64,000 nt of DNA from Cryptomeria japonica (taxonomy: Eukaryota > Streptophyta > Pinopsida > Cupressales > Cupressaceae): positions 616,636,755 to 616,700,754 of the forward strand of contig NC_081409.1 in assembly GCF_030272615.1 (NCBI RefSeq), in the 5' to 3' direction. Below the pieces are notes generated by a model. It worked only from the letters and a program-made list of their open reading frames with translations, made no database searches and was not told the origin of the DNA. A program made the translations under genes and the position numbers. Positions 10,872-20,681 of this stretch are shown here, one piece after another (the stretch's first letter is position 1; each line of letters starts with the position of its first letter).

Positions 10872-11301
10872 TGTTGAAATGTGGCAACTGATCAGCAAAG
10901 TACTATACACTCAACACGTATCCTTGCCGGGGTTCAGGGCTGAGTCAGGCCCCAAGGAGGGGTTCGGGGGCGACAGCCCCCGAGAAAAACAAATTTGCCA
11001 TTTTTCGTTGATGAAAACCGACATTGTAATAAAACCCTAAAAAGGCCGACTTTGTTTGTTGCCCTAAAAATGCATGTTATAAGCAGCTGGGATGCTTAAG
11101 GCATTGTAAGGTTGATGTACTATTTTTGTTGGATAATAAGAAAGATTGGACAGTTGTGTATGGTGGACGTAACCCATTCTGGGTGAACCATGTTAAATCT
11201 CTATGTTATCTGTGTCCTATTTTATTTCTTTATCTTTTGTATTTAAATCTACATATAATTGTTAGTTCATATTTGCTTCGGATCTGCTAGAAACCCTGAC
11301 A
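10872..11301 (+). repeat. 5' LTR of the Copia element
   Basis: It begins TGTTGAAATG and ends CCCTGACA. It contains a GC-rich hairpin region (10,924-10,985, with GGGGGCGACAGCCCCC) and a TATA-like TTATAAGCAG near 11,077. The 3' LTR lacks the final C (ends CCCTAATA) and has about 34 extra bases, a second copy of the GC hairpin. Confidence 0.9.
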
Positions 11302-11303
11302 AT

Positions 11304-11318
11304 TGGTATCAGAGTGAG
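11304..11318 (+). other. primer binding site (initiator tRNA-Met type)
   Basis: TGGTATCAGAGTGAG begins two bases after the 5' LTR. TGGTATCAGAGC is the usual plant Copia primer site, complementary to the 3' end of initiator methionine tRNA. Confidence 0.85.
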
Positions 11319-11361
11319 GTATTCTATAAATTGGTAGGACTCTCAAATTTGAGTGGGAGCA

Positions 11362-12237
11362 ATGGAGGATTCCAAATTCAAGGTCAAAAATTTTAACAGC
11401 CAGAATTATCAGTTATGGAAAATGCAGATGGAGGATTACCTGTATCAAAAGGATTTGTGGCGGCCATTGGAAGGAAAGGCAAAGAAAGCGACCACAATGT
11501 CAAATGAAGAGTGGGACATTTTAGATAGAAAGGCACTGGGATCCATTCGATTGTGCCTTGCGTCATCTGTAGCATTCAATATAACAGAAGCAAAAACGGC
11601 TGTAGATTTGATGGCAACATTGGCTAAGTTGTATGAGAAACCCTCGGCTTCGAATAAGGTATTTCTTATGAAGCGTTTGTTTAATTTGAAAATGAGTGAG
11701 GGAGGATCTATAGCAGAGCACTTAAATGAATTTAATACAATTACCAGTCAATTGTCTTCGGTAAAAATTACCTTTGCAGAAGAGGTTAGGGCTCTCTTGA
11801 TTTTATGTTCTTTGCCAGAAAGCTGGAATAGCTTGGTTATGGCTGTAAGTAACTCTATCTCTGGTAAAAATACTTTGGTATTTGATGATATTGTTGGTGT
11901 TATCCTAAGCGAGGAAATGCGAAGGAAAAGCACAGGTGAGACTCCAACATCATCAAGTAGTGTTTTAAATGTGGAGAATAGAGGAAGATCAAAGGAAAGA
12001 GGAAAAGGCCCTTGGAATGAGAAGTCACGAGGGAAGTCAAAGAAAGGACGCTCTCAATCTAGAGGAAAGAAAGATTGCTGGTACTGTGGAAAGCCTAGTC
12101 ATCTAAAGAAAGACTGTTGGTCTCGGAAAAACAAAGAAGGAGACAAAAATGAAAATGATAGTAAGCAAGCTAATATTGCAAGTAATACTTTACAAGATAC
12201 TTTAATCTTATGTTTGGATAATGTTAATGATTCCTAG
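11362..12237 (+). pseudogene. gag of the Copia element
   Basis: The ATG at 11,362 opens a clean frame of 291 codons beginning MEDSKFKVKNFNSQNYQLWK, the typical Copia UBN2-type Gag start. It ends in a basic Arg/Lys/Ser-rich region and one zinc knuckle CWYCGKPSHLKKDC (about 12,077-12,118). In the intact element this frame would run straight into protease; here a TAG at 12,235 stops it just before the protease motif, probably a former TGG. The gag part itself could still be translated. Confidence 0.88.
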
Positions 12238-13762
12238 GTAATAGATTTTGGGGCTTCATTTCATGCTACACCCCATAGAAAATATTTTCTAGATTATGTT
12301 CAAGGTGATTTTGGACAGGTATATTTGGGTGATGATGAGCCCTATCAAATTGTTGGAAAAGGAAAGATAAAGATCAAGTTGCAGAATGGAAATGACTAGT
12401 TTTTACAGGAGGTAAGACATGTTCCTAATTTAAGAAGAAATTTAATTTCTACAGGGCAACTAGGTAGTGAAGGTTGCATACTTACCCTCTCAGATAATAT
12501 GTGGAAGGTCGCTAAAGGATCATTAGTAATAGCTAAAGGTGCGAAGGTAGGCACATTATATCTGTGTACAGGTAACACTTACTCTACCCTAGCTACTACA
12601 GATAAAGTTACTGCAGGGACAACAACAATAAATGTTGCAAGAACAGATTCGATAATGTAGCACCATAGGCTTGGGCACATGAGTGAGAAAGGGATGAAAA
12701 CCCTTCACTCCAAAAATCTATTGCCAGGACTAAAGAAGATTGATTTAGAGTTCTGTGAAAACTATGTTTATGGTAAACAAAAAAGAGTCAGATTTTTCAA
12801 GGTTGGGAAAGAAGAAGAGTGAGAAGTTAGAGCTTGTACATTCAGATGTATGGGGACCGGCTCAGGTATCATCTCTTGGTGGCTCTTGTTATTATGTTAT
12901 TTTTATTGATGACCCAACCAGAAAAACATGGGTATATTTCCTAAAACAAAAATCAGATGTTTTTGAAACTTTTAAGAAATGGAAAGCTTTGGTTGAGAAT
13001 GAGACAGGAAAAAAGTTGAAGTGTCTCAGATCGGATAATGGAGGTGAGTATTGCAGCAAAGCATTTGAAGATTATTGCTCCTTAAATGGGATTCGAAAGT
13101 AGAAGATGGTTCCAAGAACTCCACAGGAAAATGGTGTGTCAGAGAGAATGAATAGGACTATCATGGAACGCACGAGGATTATGAGATTGCATGCTGGATT
13201 GCCCATACATTTTTTGGCAGATGTTGTACATATTGTTGTCTATTTGATAAATAGAGGACCTTCAACCCCTTTGGATGGTGGTATTCTAGAGGAGGCATGG
13301 ACTAGTAAAAAGGTAAATTATTCTTTTCTAAAAACTTTTGGTTGTGAAGCTTTTGTCCATGTTGATAAAGAAAACAGAACCAAGCTTGATGCTAAATCTC
13401 ATAAATATACCTTCATTGGATATGGGATAGATGAATATGGCTATCAGTTATGGGATTTTGAAAATAAGAAAATAATTAGAAGTAGAGATGTTATATTCAA
13501 TGAGAAGGTTATGTATAAAGAACAAATGCAGGAAAAGAAGCATGAACATGACAAACAAGAATATGTGGTGTTGGATGAGATTCCTGAAAATGAAATGCCA
13601 CAGGCACCTGATGCTCAGCAACAACATATTGTCCCACAAACTCCTGCAAGTGTTAGATGTTCTACGAGGACAAGTAGACCCCCTGAAAGATTTTCTCCTT
13701 CTTTGTATTCTATTTTATTAACAGATTCTGGTGAACCAGAAGAATATGAAGAAGCAATGTAG
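12238..13762 (+). pseudogene. protease and integrase of the Copia element
   Basis: Protease starts with VIDFGASFHATPHR (12,238-12,280), where the usual Asp-Ser-Gly is Asp-Phe-Gly. The integrase zinc region HHRLGH (about 12,661) has its second cysteine replaced by Tyr (FCENYVYGK). The catalytic triad is present: HSDVWGP (about 12,842), RSDNGGEY (about 13,030) and the Glu in PQENGVSERMN (about 13,120-13,150). Stops near 12,397, 12,658, 13,100 and 13,760 interrupt it; most look like TGG-to-TAG or CAG-to-TAG changes. The C-terminal linker is rich in Glu, Gln and Pro. Confidence 0.88.
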
Positions 13763-14019
13763 GTAGATGCCAAACAATAGTGGGAGCTAGGCATGAAAGA
13801 GGAGATGGACTCCTTGATGAAAAATAAGACTTGGGACTTAGTCCCTTTACCTACAAAAAAAAGAGCCTTGCCTAACAAATGGGTTTATCGGCTGAAGGAG
13901 GAGGAAGGAGGTCAGAAAAGATATAAGGCCAGACTTGTGGTAAAAGGTTTTGCACAGAAAAAGGGTATAGATTATGATGAAATATTTTCTCCAGTTGTAA
14001 AAATGACTTCAATTAGAAC
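13763..14019 (+). pseudogene. reverse transcriptase N-terminal part of the Copia element
   Basis: The block WELGMKEEMDSLMKNKTWDL and then LPNKWVYRLKEEEGGQKRYK and LVVKGFAQKKGIDYDEIFSP are the standard start of a Copia RT. The frame stops at the solo LTR inserted at 14,020; the codons on both sides fit again after removing the insert and one AGAAC copy. Confidence 0.9.
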
Positions 14020-14415
14020 TGATGCTCTGCAAAAAGGATTAGAAAATCTGTTTGATGGCAACACACACAAGAGCACAAGAAACAAACGTTAGTGTTAGCA
14101 ACAAAAGATTATCCTAAAGAGACATATCAAGAGAGATATTAAGCATGAAATAGAAAGCATATAAACATAGAATAAAATAGCTAATCAAGATGCTCATAGT
14201 TGCTCCTCCCTTGTTCCTCTCCTCTCCAAGTCCCAAATGAGTGTAGCTCTTAGCTTTTAGCACTAGCCATGGATGTCATATGGAGATTCAAGATAGTTGA
14301 ATATGATAAGCAAATGCTATGCAAGTGTAGATAGTGATGCTATGAGAAAGCTCTATGCTAATGCCAGTATAACAACAATACTCTAATGCTTCCTTTTGCT
14401 TGAGGAGAAGGGTTC

Positions 14416-14423
14416 TATTTATA
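14416..14423 (-). promoter_or_regulatory. TATA box of the solo LTR
   Basis: Minus-strand TATAAATA within CTATAAATAGA, a strong consensus match. The inverted repeat at 14,523-14,534 lies about 100 bases upstream on the same strand. Confidence 0.55.
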
Positions 14424-14522
14424 GAAGAAATGGGGAAACGAAGGGTTAAGATTGAATGGTTTAATCAAGGGCCAAGTTTGAAAGTTGGGGATCCATGTGC
14501 ACAATTGGCACCAATAAAATGG

Positions 14523-14534
14523 TGACAAGTGTCA
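14523..14534. promoter_or_regulatory. inverted repeat TGACA-AG-TGTCA in the solo LTR
   Basis: It is identical over twelve bases to 28,442-28,453 in the LTR of element A and the same arrangement as 3,094-3,105. Confidence 0.4.
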
Positions 14535-15824
14535 ACATAGGATTGGGTTGAGAGAAGAGCTTGGAGGCATTAAAGGCCTGAGAAGACCTCGTGGTTATCT
14601 AGAGGCTAAGGGTCAAGTCCAAATTAAGATTACCCACTGGATTAAGAGTTAATCCAAGGATAAACCTTTGTGCAAATGTTTAAGAGATAATCATGGTCAA
14701 AGCATTAATAGCCTGATGAGACCTTTGGGTTGGGTAGAGGTTGAGTCAAAACAAATGTTTTAACCATGTGGGAGGGTTTGAGGTAACCATTAATGGTTAT
14801 TGGAGACTTTGGGGATTAAGTGGTTGAAGGTTGAAAGCCTTCAATGGTTATCAAAGACTTTGAGCCATTTAGTGGTTGAAGGTTGAAAGCCTTTAATGGT
14901 TATCAAAGACTTTGAGGGTTTGAGAAGTGACTTCCCTTTTGCTTAGGAATGTGACAAAGTTTAGAGAAGGGGTTAGGTTATTTAGAAGTGATTAGAAAAT
15001 TCTAGAAGGGGTTTAGGCATGCAAGTGGATTTTGTAGGAAAATGCAAGTGGGAGAAATTTTGGTATTTTCAATTAAAATAAAATCATTTATTTCAATTAA
15101 ATGGTGTAATTTGCATTTGGATAAATATTCAAATAAATATTAATTTATTTAAATGAGAAAAATGAAGATAAAGCATTAAAATGCTTGAAGACTTTGAGAG
15201 AAACCATTAAAGGCTTGAAGACTTTAAGGAAAACCATTAAAGTCTTAAGAAGACTATAGAAGGAAGCCATCAAGTTTGAAGACTTTAAAGCCATCAAGTT
15301 TGAATACTTTAAGGGAAACCATTAAAGGTTTCAAGTGGGTGAGGATAAATAGGATTTTAAATAAATAATTTATTTAAAATAGTTGTGCAACTTGCTTTTG
15401 TAGGAAAATACAAGTGGGTGGAGGATAAAGGTGATTTAAATAAATAATTTATTTAAAATAGTTGTGCAACTTGCATTTGTAGGAAAATGCAAGTGGGTAG
15501 AGGATAAAGGTGATTTAAATAAATGTTAATTTATTTAAATGTGAGAGGTGGGATTTTGGGGGATTTAAATAAATATTAATTTATTTAAATGTGAGAGAAT
15601 ATCTAATTAAATAAATATGATTTATTTATTTAATTAATGGTCTGAATTTGGTTAAGTGAATTAAATCAAATAAATTGAATAATTTATTTAATTAATAGGA
15701 GAAGAGGGTTAAGATGAATTAATTAAATATTAATTTAATTAATTCATTAATTGATGGTTAAATAATCAAATAAATATTAAATATTCATTTAATTAAGTGG
15801 ACAGATTTATGTGATTACAAGAAC

Positions 15825-17091
15825 TATACTTAATCTTGTGGTTGCAGATGATTTACATCTTGAACAATTAGATGTCAAAATAGCTTTTCTCCATGGAGAT
15901 TTGGAGGAGGAAATTTACATGTTGCAACCACAGGGATATGAGGTCAAAGGTAAGGAGAACTTGGTGTGCAGGTTAAAGAAAAGTTTGTATGGCCTAAAGC
16001 AAGCACCCCAACAATGGTATTTAAAAATTGATAGTTTCATGGCTGAACACAGTTATCATAGATGTCATTCTGATCATTGTGTATATTTTAAGAGATTTGA
16101 TAATGGTAGTTATATTATCCTGTTGTTTTATGTTGATGACATGCTTGTTGCTGGGTCTAACATGCAACATATAAATGATCTTAAACAGAAATTAGCCAAG
16201 TCATTTGCTATGAAAGATTTGGGTGTAGCTAAGCAAATTCTCGGTATGAGGATTACATGAGACAGGAAAAATAGAACCTTGAATTTGTCCCAAAGTGAGT
16301 ATATAAAGAAGGTGTTGAAAAGATTTAACATGCAGGATGCAAAAATAGTTAGTACACCTTTGGCTAGTCATTTCAAATTGACTAAGGAGATGTGCCCAAA
16401 GGCACAGGAAGAGGTTAATAAAATGTCTAACATCCCGTATTCATTAGCTATTGGCAGTCTGATGTATGCAATGGTATGCACAAGGCTAGATATTACACAT
16501 GCAGTGGGAGTTGTGAGCAGGTTTATGAGTAATCCGGGTATGGAACATTGAAATGCTGTGAAATGGATTCTTCGGTATTTGAAAGGAACTACTACAAAGG
16601 CATTATGTTTCAAAGGATCTAATGTTGCTCTGAGTGGATTTGTTGACTCTGATCTAGCGGGTGATATTGATTCACAGAGGAGTACTACAGGGTATGTTTG
16701 TACTATAGGGGGAACTACAGTCAGTTGGATTTCTAGGCTGCAAAAGGTTGTTGCACTTTCAACCACTGAAGCTGAGTATGTTGCTACTACAGAAGCCAGC
16801 AAGGAGATGATGTGGTTGCAATGTTTTCTGGAGGAATTGGGTCAGACACAAGAGGATAGCCCATTGTATACTGATAGCCAGAGTGCCATTCATCTTGCGA
16901 AGAACTATGCTTTTCATTCAAGGACAAAGCACATTCAGCAGAGGTACCACTTCATCCGGACTGTTTTGGAGGAGGGTCAATTACGGCTTGAGAAGATTCA
17001 CACAAGTGAGAATCCTGTTGATATGTTCACAAAGGCAGTTCCACAGGAGAAGTTGATTTCTTCATCAGTTTTTGTTGGTCTTCTTGATTGA
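15825..17091 (+). pseudogene. reverse transcriptase (C-terminal part) and RNase H of the Copia element
   Basis: The RT resumes with TILNLVVADDLHLEQLDVKIAF after the insert, then GLKQAPQQWYLK and the catalytic FYVDDMLVAG (about 16,125-16,155). Stops at about 16,258 (likely CGA to TGA) and 16,549 (likely TGG to TGA) break it. RNase H from about 16,640 shows GFVDSDLAGD, STTEAEYVA (Glu) and YTDSQSAIHLAKN (Asp), and ends VFVGLLD at 17,091. YVDD and the RNase H acidic residues are intact. Confidence 0.9.
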
Positions 17092-17227
17092 TAATTGTGG
17101 AATTTATACCAGTCAAGTCCTAGTGTTTTATCTAGTAGATGTTGCATGTACAGTGGTGTCGTGTAGTATCAGTCTCCAAGTGGGAGATTGTTCGGTGTGG
17201 AGCCTGATCAGTCTCCAAGTGGGAGAT

Positions 17228-17691
17228 TGTTGAAATGTGGCGACTGATTAGCAAAGTACTATACACTCAGTACGTATCCTCGCCGGGGTTCAAGGTTGGG
17301 CCGGGCCCCGAGCAGGGGTTCGGGGGCGGCAGCCCCCGAGAAAAGTAGGGGTTCGGAGGCGAGAGCCCCCGAGAAAAAAAAAAATTGCCATTTTTCATTG
17401 ATAAAAACTGACATTGTAATAAAACCCTAAAAAGGCCAACTTTGTTTGTTGCCCTAAAAACGCATGTTATAAGTGGCTGGGATGCTTAAGGCATTGTAAG
17501 GTTGATGTACTATTTTTGCTAGATAATAAGAAAGATTGGACGGCTGTGTATGGTGGACGTAACCCATTCTGGGTGAACCACGTTAAATCTCTGTGTTATC
17601 TGTGTCTTGTTTTATTTCTTTATCTTTTGTATTTAAATCTACATATAATTGTTAGTTCATATTTGCTTCGGATCTGCTAGAAACCCTAATA
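17228..17691 (+). repeat. 3' LTR of the Copia element
   Basis: It begins TGTTGAAATGTGGC after a purine-rich stretch (AAGTGGGAGAT) and ends CCCTAATA before the TTAGG duplication. Relative to the 5' LTR, the GC hairpin segment is duplicated (17,310-17,373). Confidence 0.9.
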
Positions 17692-17824
17692 TTAGGAAGT
17701 ATTTTTCTTTTTCTCCCTCCAATATTTTCGCCATAAATTTATCAAATTTAGGATCTTGTTTGATTTCTTAGAGATTTTATTCTGTTATTTCCCCTTCCTC
17801 TTGTATTTCATTTTCGGGTTCCAT
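17692..17824 (-). pseudogene. gag N-terminus of element A
   Basis: The minus strand from an ATG at 17,824 reads MEPENEIQEEGEI and, after stops, an acidic/lysine-rich segment. It continues across the Copia insertion into the frame near 10,860. It is assigned by continuity through the TTAGG duplication, not by a recognised domain. Confidence 0.5.
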
Positions 17825-18129
17825 GTTTCTATAATCTTCAGTTATTTCCAATGTTTCGATTTTCATTTCTATGATCTTCTGTCTCTGTGCTTTAGTTAAA
17901 ACGGGCATACACGTGTGTTGGATATTATGCAAGGATTCAATTGTCTAAGAGTTGTTTCGATAAGTAATCAACTATAAATGTAGATATGATAGAGTGATAT
18001 GACACAAAAAGATGATTCAAGTGTTTAAAAGTTTGCAATTTTTTCAATCTTCAGTTTTGGAGTGCAATGATGATGATTTTGATAAAACCAGGTCCAATAG
18101 GAACAATATATCCTACGATGTGGGACAAG
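17825..18129 (-). other. leader of element A, distal part; no gene seen
   Basis: Non-coding sequence between the gag start and the nested gag-only element. It would rejoin 25,998 after removing that element and one GTTAT. Confidence 0.5.
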
Positions 18130-18134
18130 GTTAT

Positions 18135-19393
18135 TGTAAAGCGGAAAAATCACGATCGAACCCTAGTTGTTCTCCCCTCTTCCGACTCCAAGGAGAGAGA
18201 AGGGAGGTTCGCTAGGATTCGATGGTTTTTCACTTAGGGGAGAGACTTTACATTCAAAAGAGGGGTTGAAACTCATAAGATCCAATCCCACGCAATGCAA
18301 GATTGGATGCTAAATGAATTTCAAGGGTTAGGAAAGAAAGGCTACCCTCTTTTGTAAAGAATGTTGTTAAGGAAATTAAGCTAAGCATGCATAGAAAGTC
18401 ATAAAGATTCGCTTATAAACTGAGTTTGGGTTATAGGATGAAGCTGCGGACCTGGAATTAGCAGTAAAATGTCGATACGGCGCTGTCCTGCAAATTTGAA
18501 CAAAAGTTGTCAGGACGATGGCGCCCGACGCCACGGTCCTCCGAAAAATCCGCGAAACGAAGGGGGATCTGTTCGTCTCTGCACAAGGATTCCAGATCTT
18601 CAATTTCAGTCGCGTACCTGCAACCTACACACAGAAAAGCGAAGACGATTGGGGGGTTTGCCTTTAGGTCAAACCCCGGTTTTGGAATTAACCAAGAAAT
18701 GAGCAAGAGCTGTAAATGTAAATGACTGTAAAACAAGTACTAATACCTTGTTCTAAGGATGTTTGTATCCTTATGTGCGAAGGTTTAGATGTTGTATGTT
18801 GTATGTTGTATGTTGTAGCATGTAGTATGTGATCTCCTCTTCAATGGTTGAATCCTTGTCTTGAATGCAACACTTAGCCTTGAAGGGAGACTTGAGATGA
18901 TCAATTGCTTGAAGAATGCTTGAATGCTTGAATGCTTGAGTATAATTTCCACGCCTTGTACACATATCCTCTTCATATATCAAATGAGAGAGAAAAATGT
19001 AGTTTATATACTTGTCATTTAGGGCTGATAGACTGATTTTCCTAATCTTAGGCCGACCAGGGAAAGTTAATTTCCAAATTGCAAACAAAAAGACCCGAGC
19101 CCCTTAGGAGACCGGGCCCAAAATAGGACCCAGGGACCAGGGCGCTGGGCGCCATGGTCCTGGGGACCAGGGCGCTGGGCGCCCTGGTCCTGAGGGACTA
19201 GGGCGCTGGGCGCTCTGGTCCCACCTCCCGGGACAGCAGGGTGCAAGGAGGTTCAGGCCAGGGTGCTTGAAAAATGCAGTTTTCAGTGTCGTGAGAAAGT
19301 TTTGGGGTCTCCATTCAGGTTGCATGTTGCGTCACCATCGTGAAGACCGAAATGCAGTCGAAATTGCAAGTGTCACAATTTTAGGACGCTACA
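18135..19393 (-). repeat. 3' LTR (element orientation) of the gag-only element
   Basis: Left copy, plus-strand ends TGTAAAGCGG and GGACGCTACA. It contains a three-unit GC-rich palindromic array at 19,127-19,232 and the minus-strand TATA sequence GTATATAAAC at 19,002-19,011. Confidence 0.9.
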
Positions 19394-20132
19394 TTTAGCC
19401 CCCACTTTAGTGGGAGTATGTATGCTCATACTTCCGGTAAAGTACAAGGAAACAACATTGAAAGACTTTCACCACGTCAAGGAGGCAAGATACACCGAGC
19501 CCCCAGTGGACTAAGGATCTTACGACTTCGATTGACAAAGTAAAAGGGAAGATCATGAGGAAGAACCATGACTGTCAGTAGTAAGGTTCCCTCACTATGA
19601 GTCATGCAAGAAAGATATCAAAAATTTTCAAGGCAAGGTTAAATTTACCAAGAAATTTTCAAGTATCTTGAAAAGATATGAACGGGATGTATGCCCCCCT
19701 ACGTTAAAGCGATCACACACGCCTCACCGGGGATGATTGTTTTAACGTAGTGATACATATAAGAAATGAGAAAGGAGCATGTTATCGCAAGGATTTAGCC
19801 CCCAAGTGTGAGATAAACCCAAGGATAATAGACACAAAACACAAAGCACGAGGTGACTTCGCTTTCCTCGGGGTCAGTATGCTGTATGATAATTCATGTA
19901 TATATATCATATGTATGTATGCATAATTGTTCTTCATTCCCCAATCAAGGAAGGTCACCTAGAAGAAGGGAACACATGTGTCTTTTGAGTCAACATGAGA
20001 GAGATCGAGAGATCTCAATGCTTTGCATCGTCCTCAAGTAGACAACACCAAGGACAACAAATAGAAGAATGAGAATAACATATAGAAGAAGTAACAAAAG
20101 AGAGGGGGAGAGAGTCTACTATGCTAATGTAA
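19394..20132 (-). other. 3' untranslated interval of the gag-only element
   Basis: It begins at the polypurine tract (about 19,394-19,408) and contains no protein-like frame. This is where RT, RNase H and integrase would lie in an autonomous relative; no trace of them is visible. Confidence 0.6.
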
Positions 20133-20681
20133 CTAGTCTAGCACGTCATCTACCCCCCGATCTTGCTGATCAATGTTTCGGGAAGGCAGGGAACATGCTA
20201 GAGGAGGAACATCCAACACAGCAGATGGAGCTATCACAAGATCCAAACAAGGGCTATGTTCATGTTCCGAGCCACATTGTTCTTGTCTAGGAGCTAGGAT
20301 AAGTGCTTTAGAAAATTCATTAGATAAATGGTTATCAACATCAACAAGTTCATATTCACTATCAGAAGCAAGAGGAGTAACATTTTCATCTATATCATCA
20401 TCAAGATTTATAAAAATAGGATCTTTAACTCGCACAGGATCAAGACCATCATGCATCTTATGTTTAGGAGATTTAGGCTCAATGTCCGGCTGAGGAGAAA
20501 ATGGAATAATGCTTGTTGAAGGTGTTTTTGGAGATTGCAAAGTTTGAGCTCTAAGACGACGCTTTCGCCGGCGTTCACGTGCAGAACGATTTCGTCTAGT
20601 CTTAGTAGGAAGTGGAGAAGACTGAGGAGGAGGAATGTTCTCATCCTTGGCACTTGGGTGTTTAGGTTGTGGTCTCTTAGG
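20133..20681 (-). pseudogene. C-terminal extension of the gag ORF, in frame behind a TAG
   Basis: The codon at 20,682-20,684 is TAG, yet the same frame stays open for another 182 codons to a stop at 20,133. The extension is Pro/Ser/Lys-rich, then has a dense arginine cluster (within about 20,560-20,620, RRNRSARERRRKRR) and then an acidic stretch (INLDDDIDENVTPLASDSEY). This looks like a genuine tail cut off by one nonsense change, or less likely a read-through junction. No domain is recognised. Confidence 0.6.

Larger units (their letters stand above)
14020..15819 (-). mobile_element. solo LTR (1.8 kb) inserted in the Copia reverse transcriptase
   Basis: The unit runs TGATGCTCTG...GTGATTACA and is flanked by AGAAC on both sides (14,015-14,019 and 15,820-15,824). 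No primer site, polypurine tract or coding domain is visible, so it is best read as a solo LTR. Minus orientation is inferred from a TATA box (TATAAATA, 14,416-14,423 on minus) and from AT-rich inverted repeats that lie at its right end, matching the U3 start of the other Tat-like LTRs here. Confidence 0.8.
10872..17691 (+). mobile_element. Copia (Ty1-type) LTR retrotransposon inserted in gag of element A
   Basis: LTRs of 430 bp (10,872-11,301) and 464 bp (17,228-17,691) start TGTTGAAATGTGGC and are flanked by the 5-bp duplication TTAGG (10,867-10,871 and 17,692-17,696). A primer site TGGTATCAGAGTGAG follows the 5' LTR and a purine tract precedes the 3' LTR. The order gag-protease-integrase-RT-RNase H is that of Copia. 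Several nonsense changes and a 1.8-kb insertion in RT make it non-functional. Confidence 0.93.
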
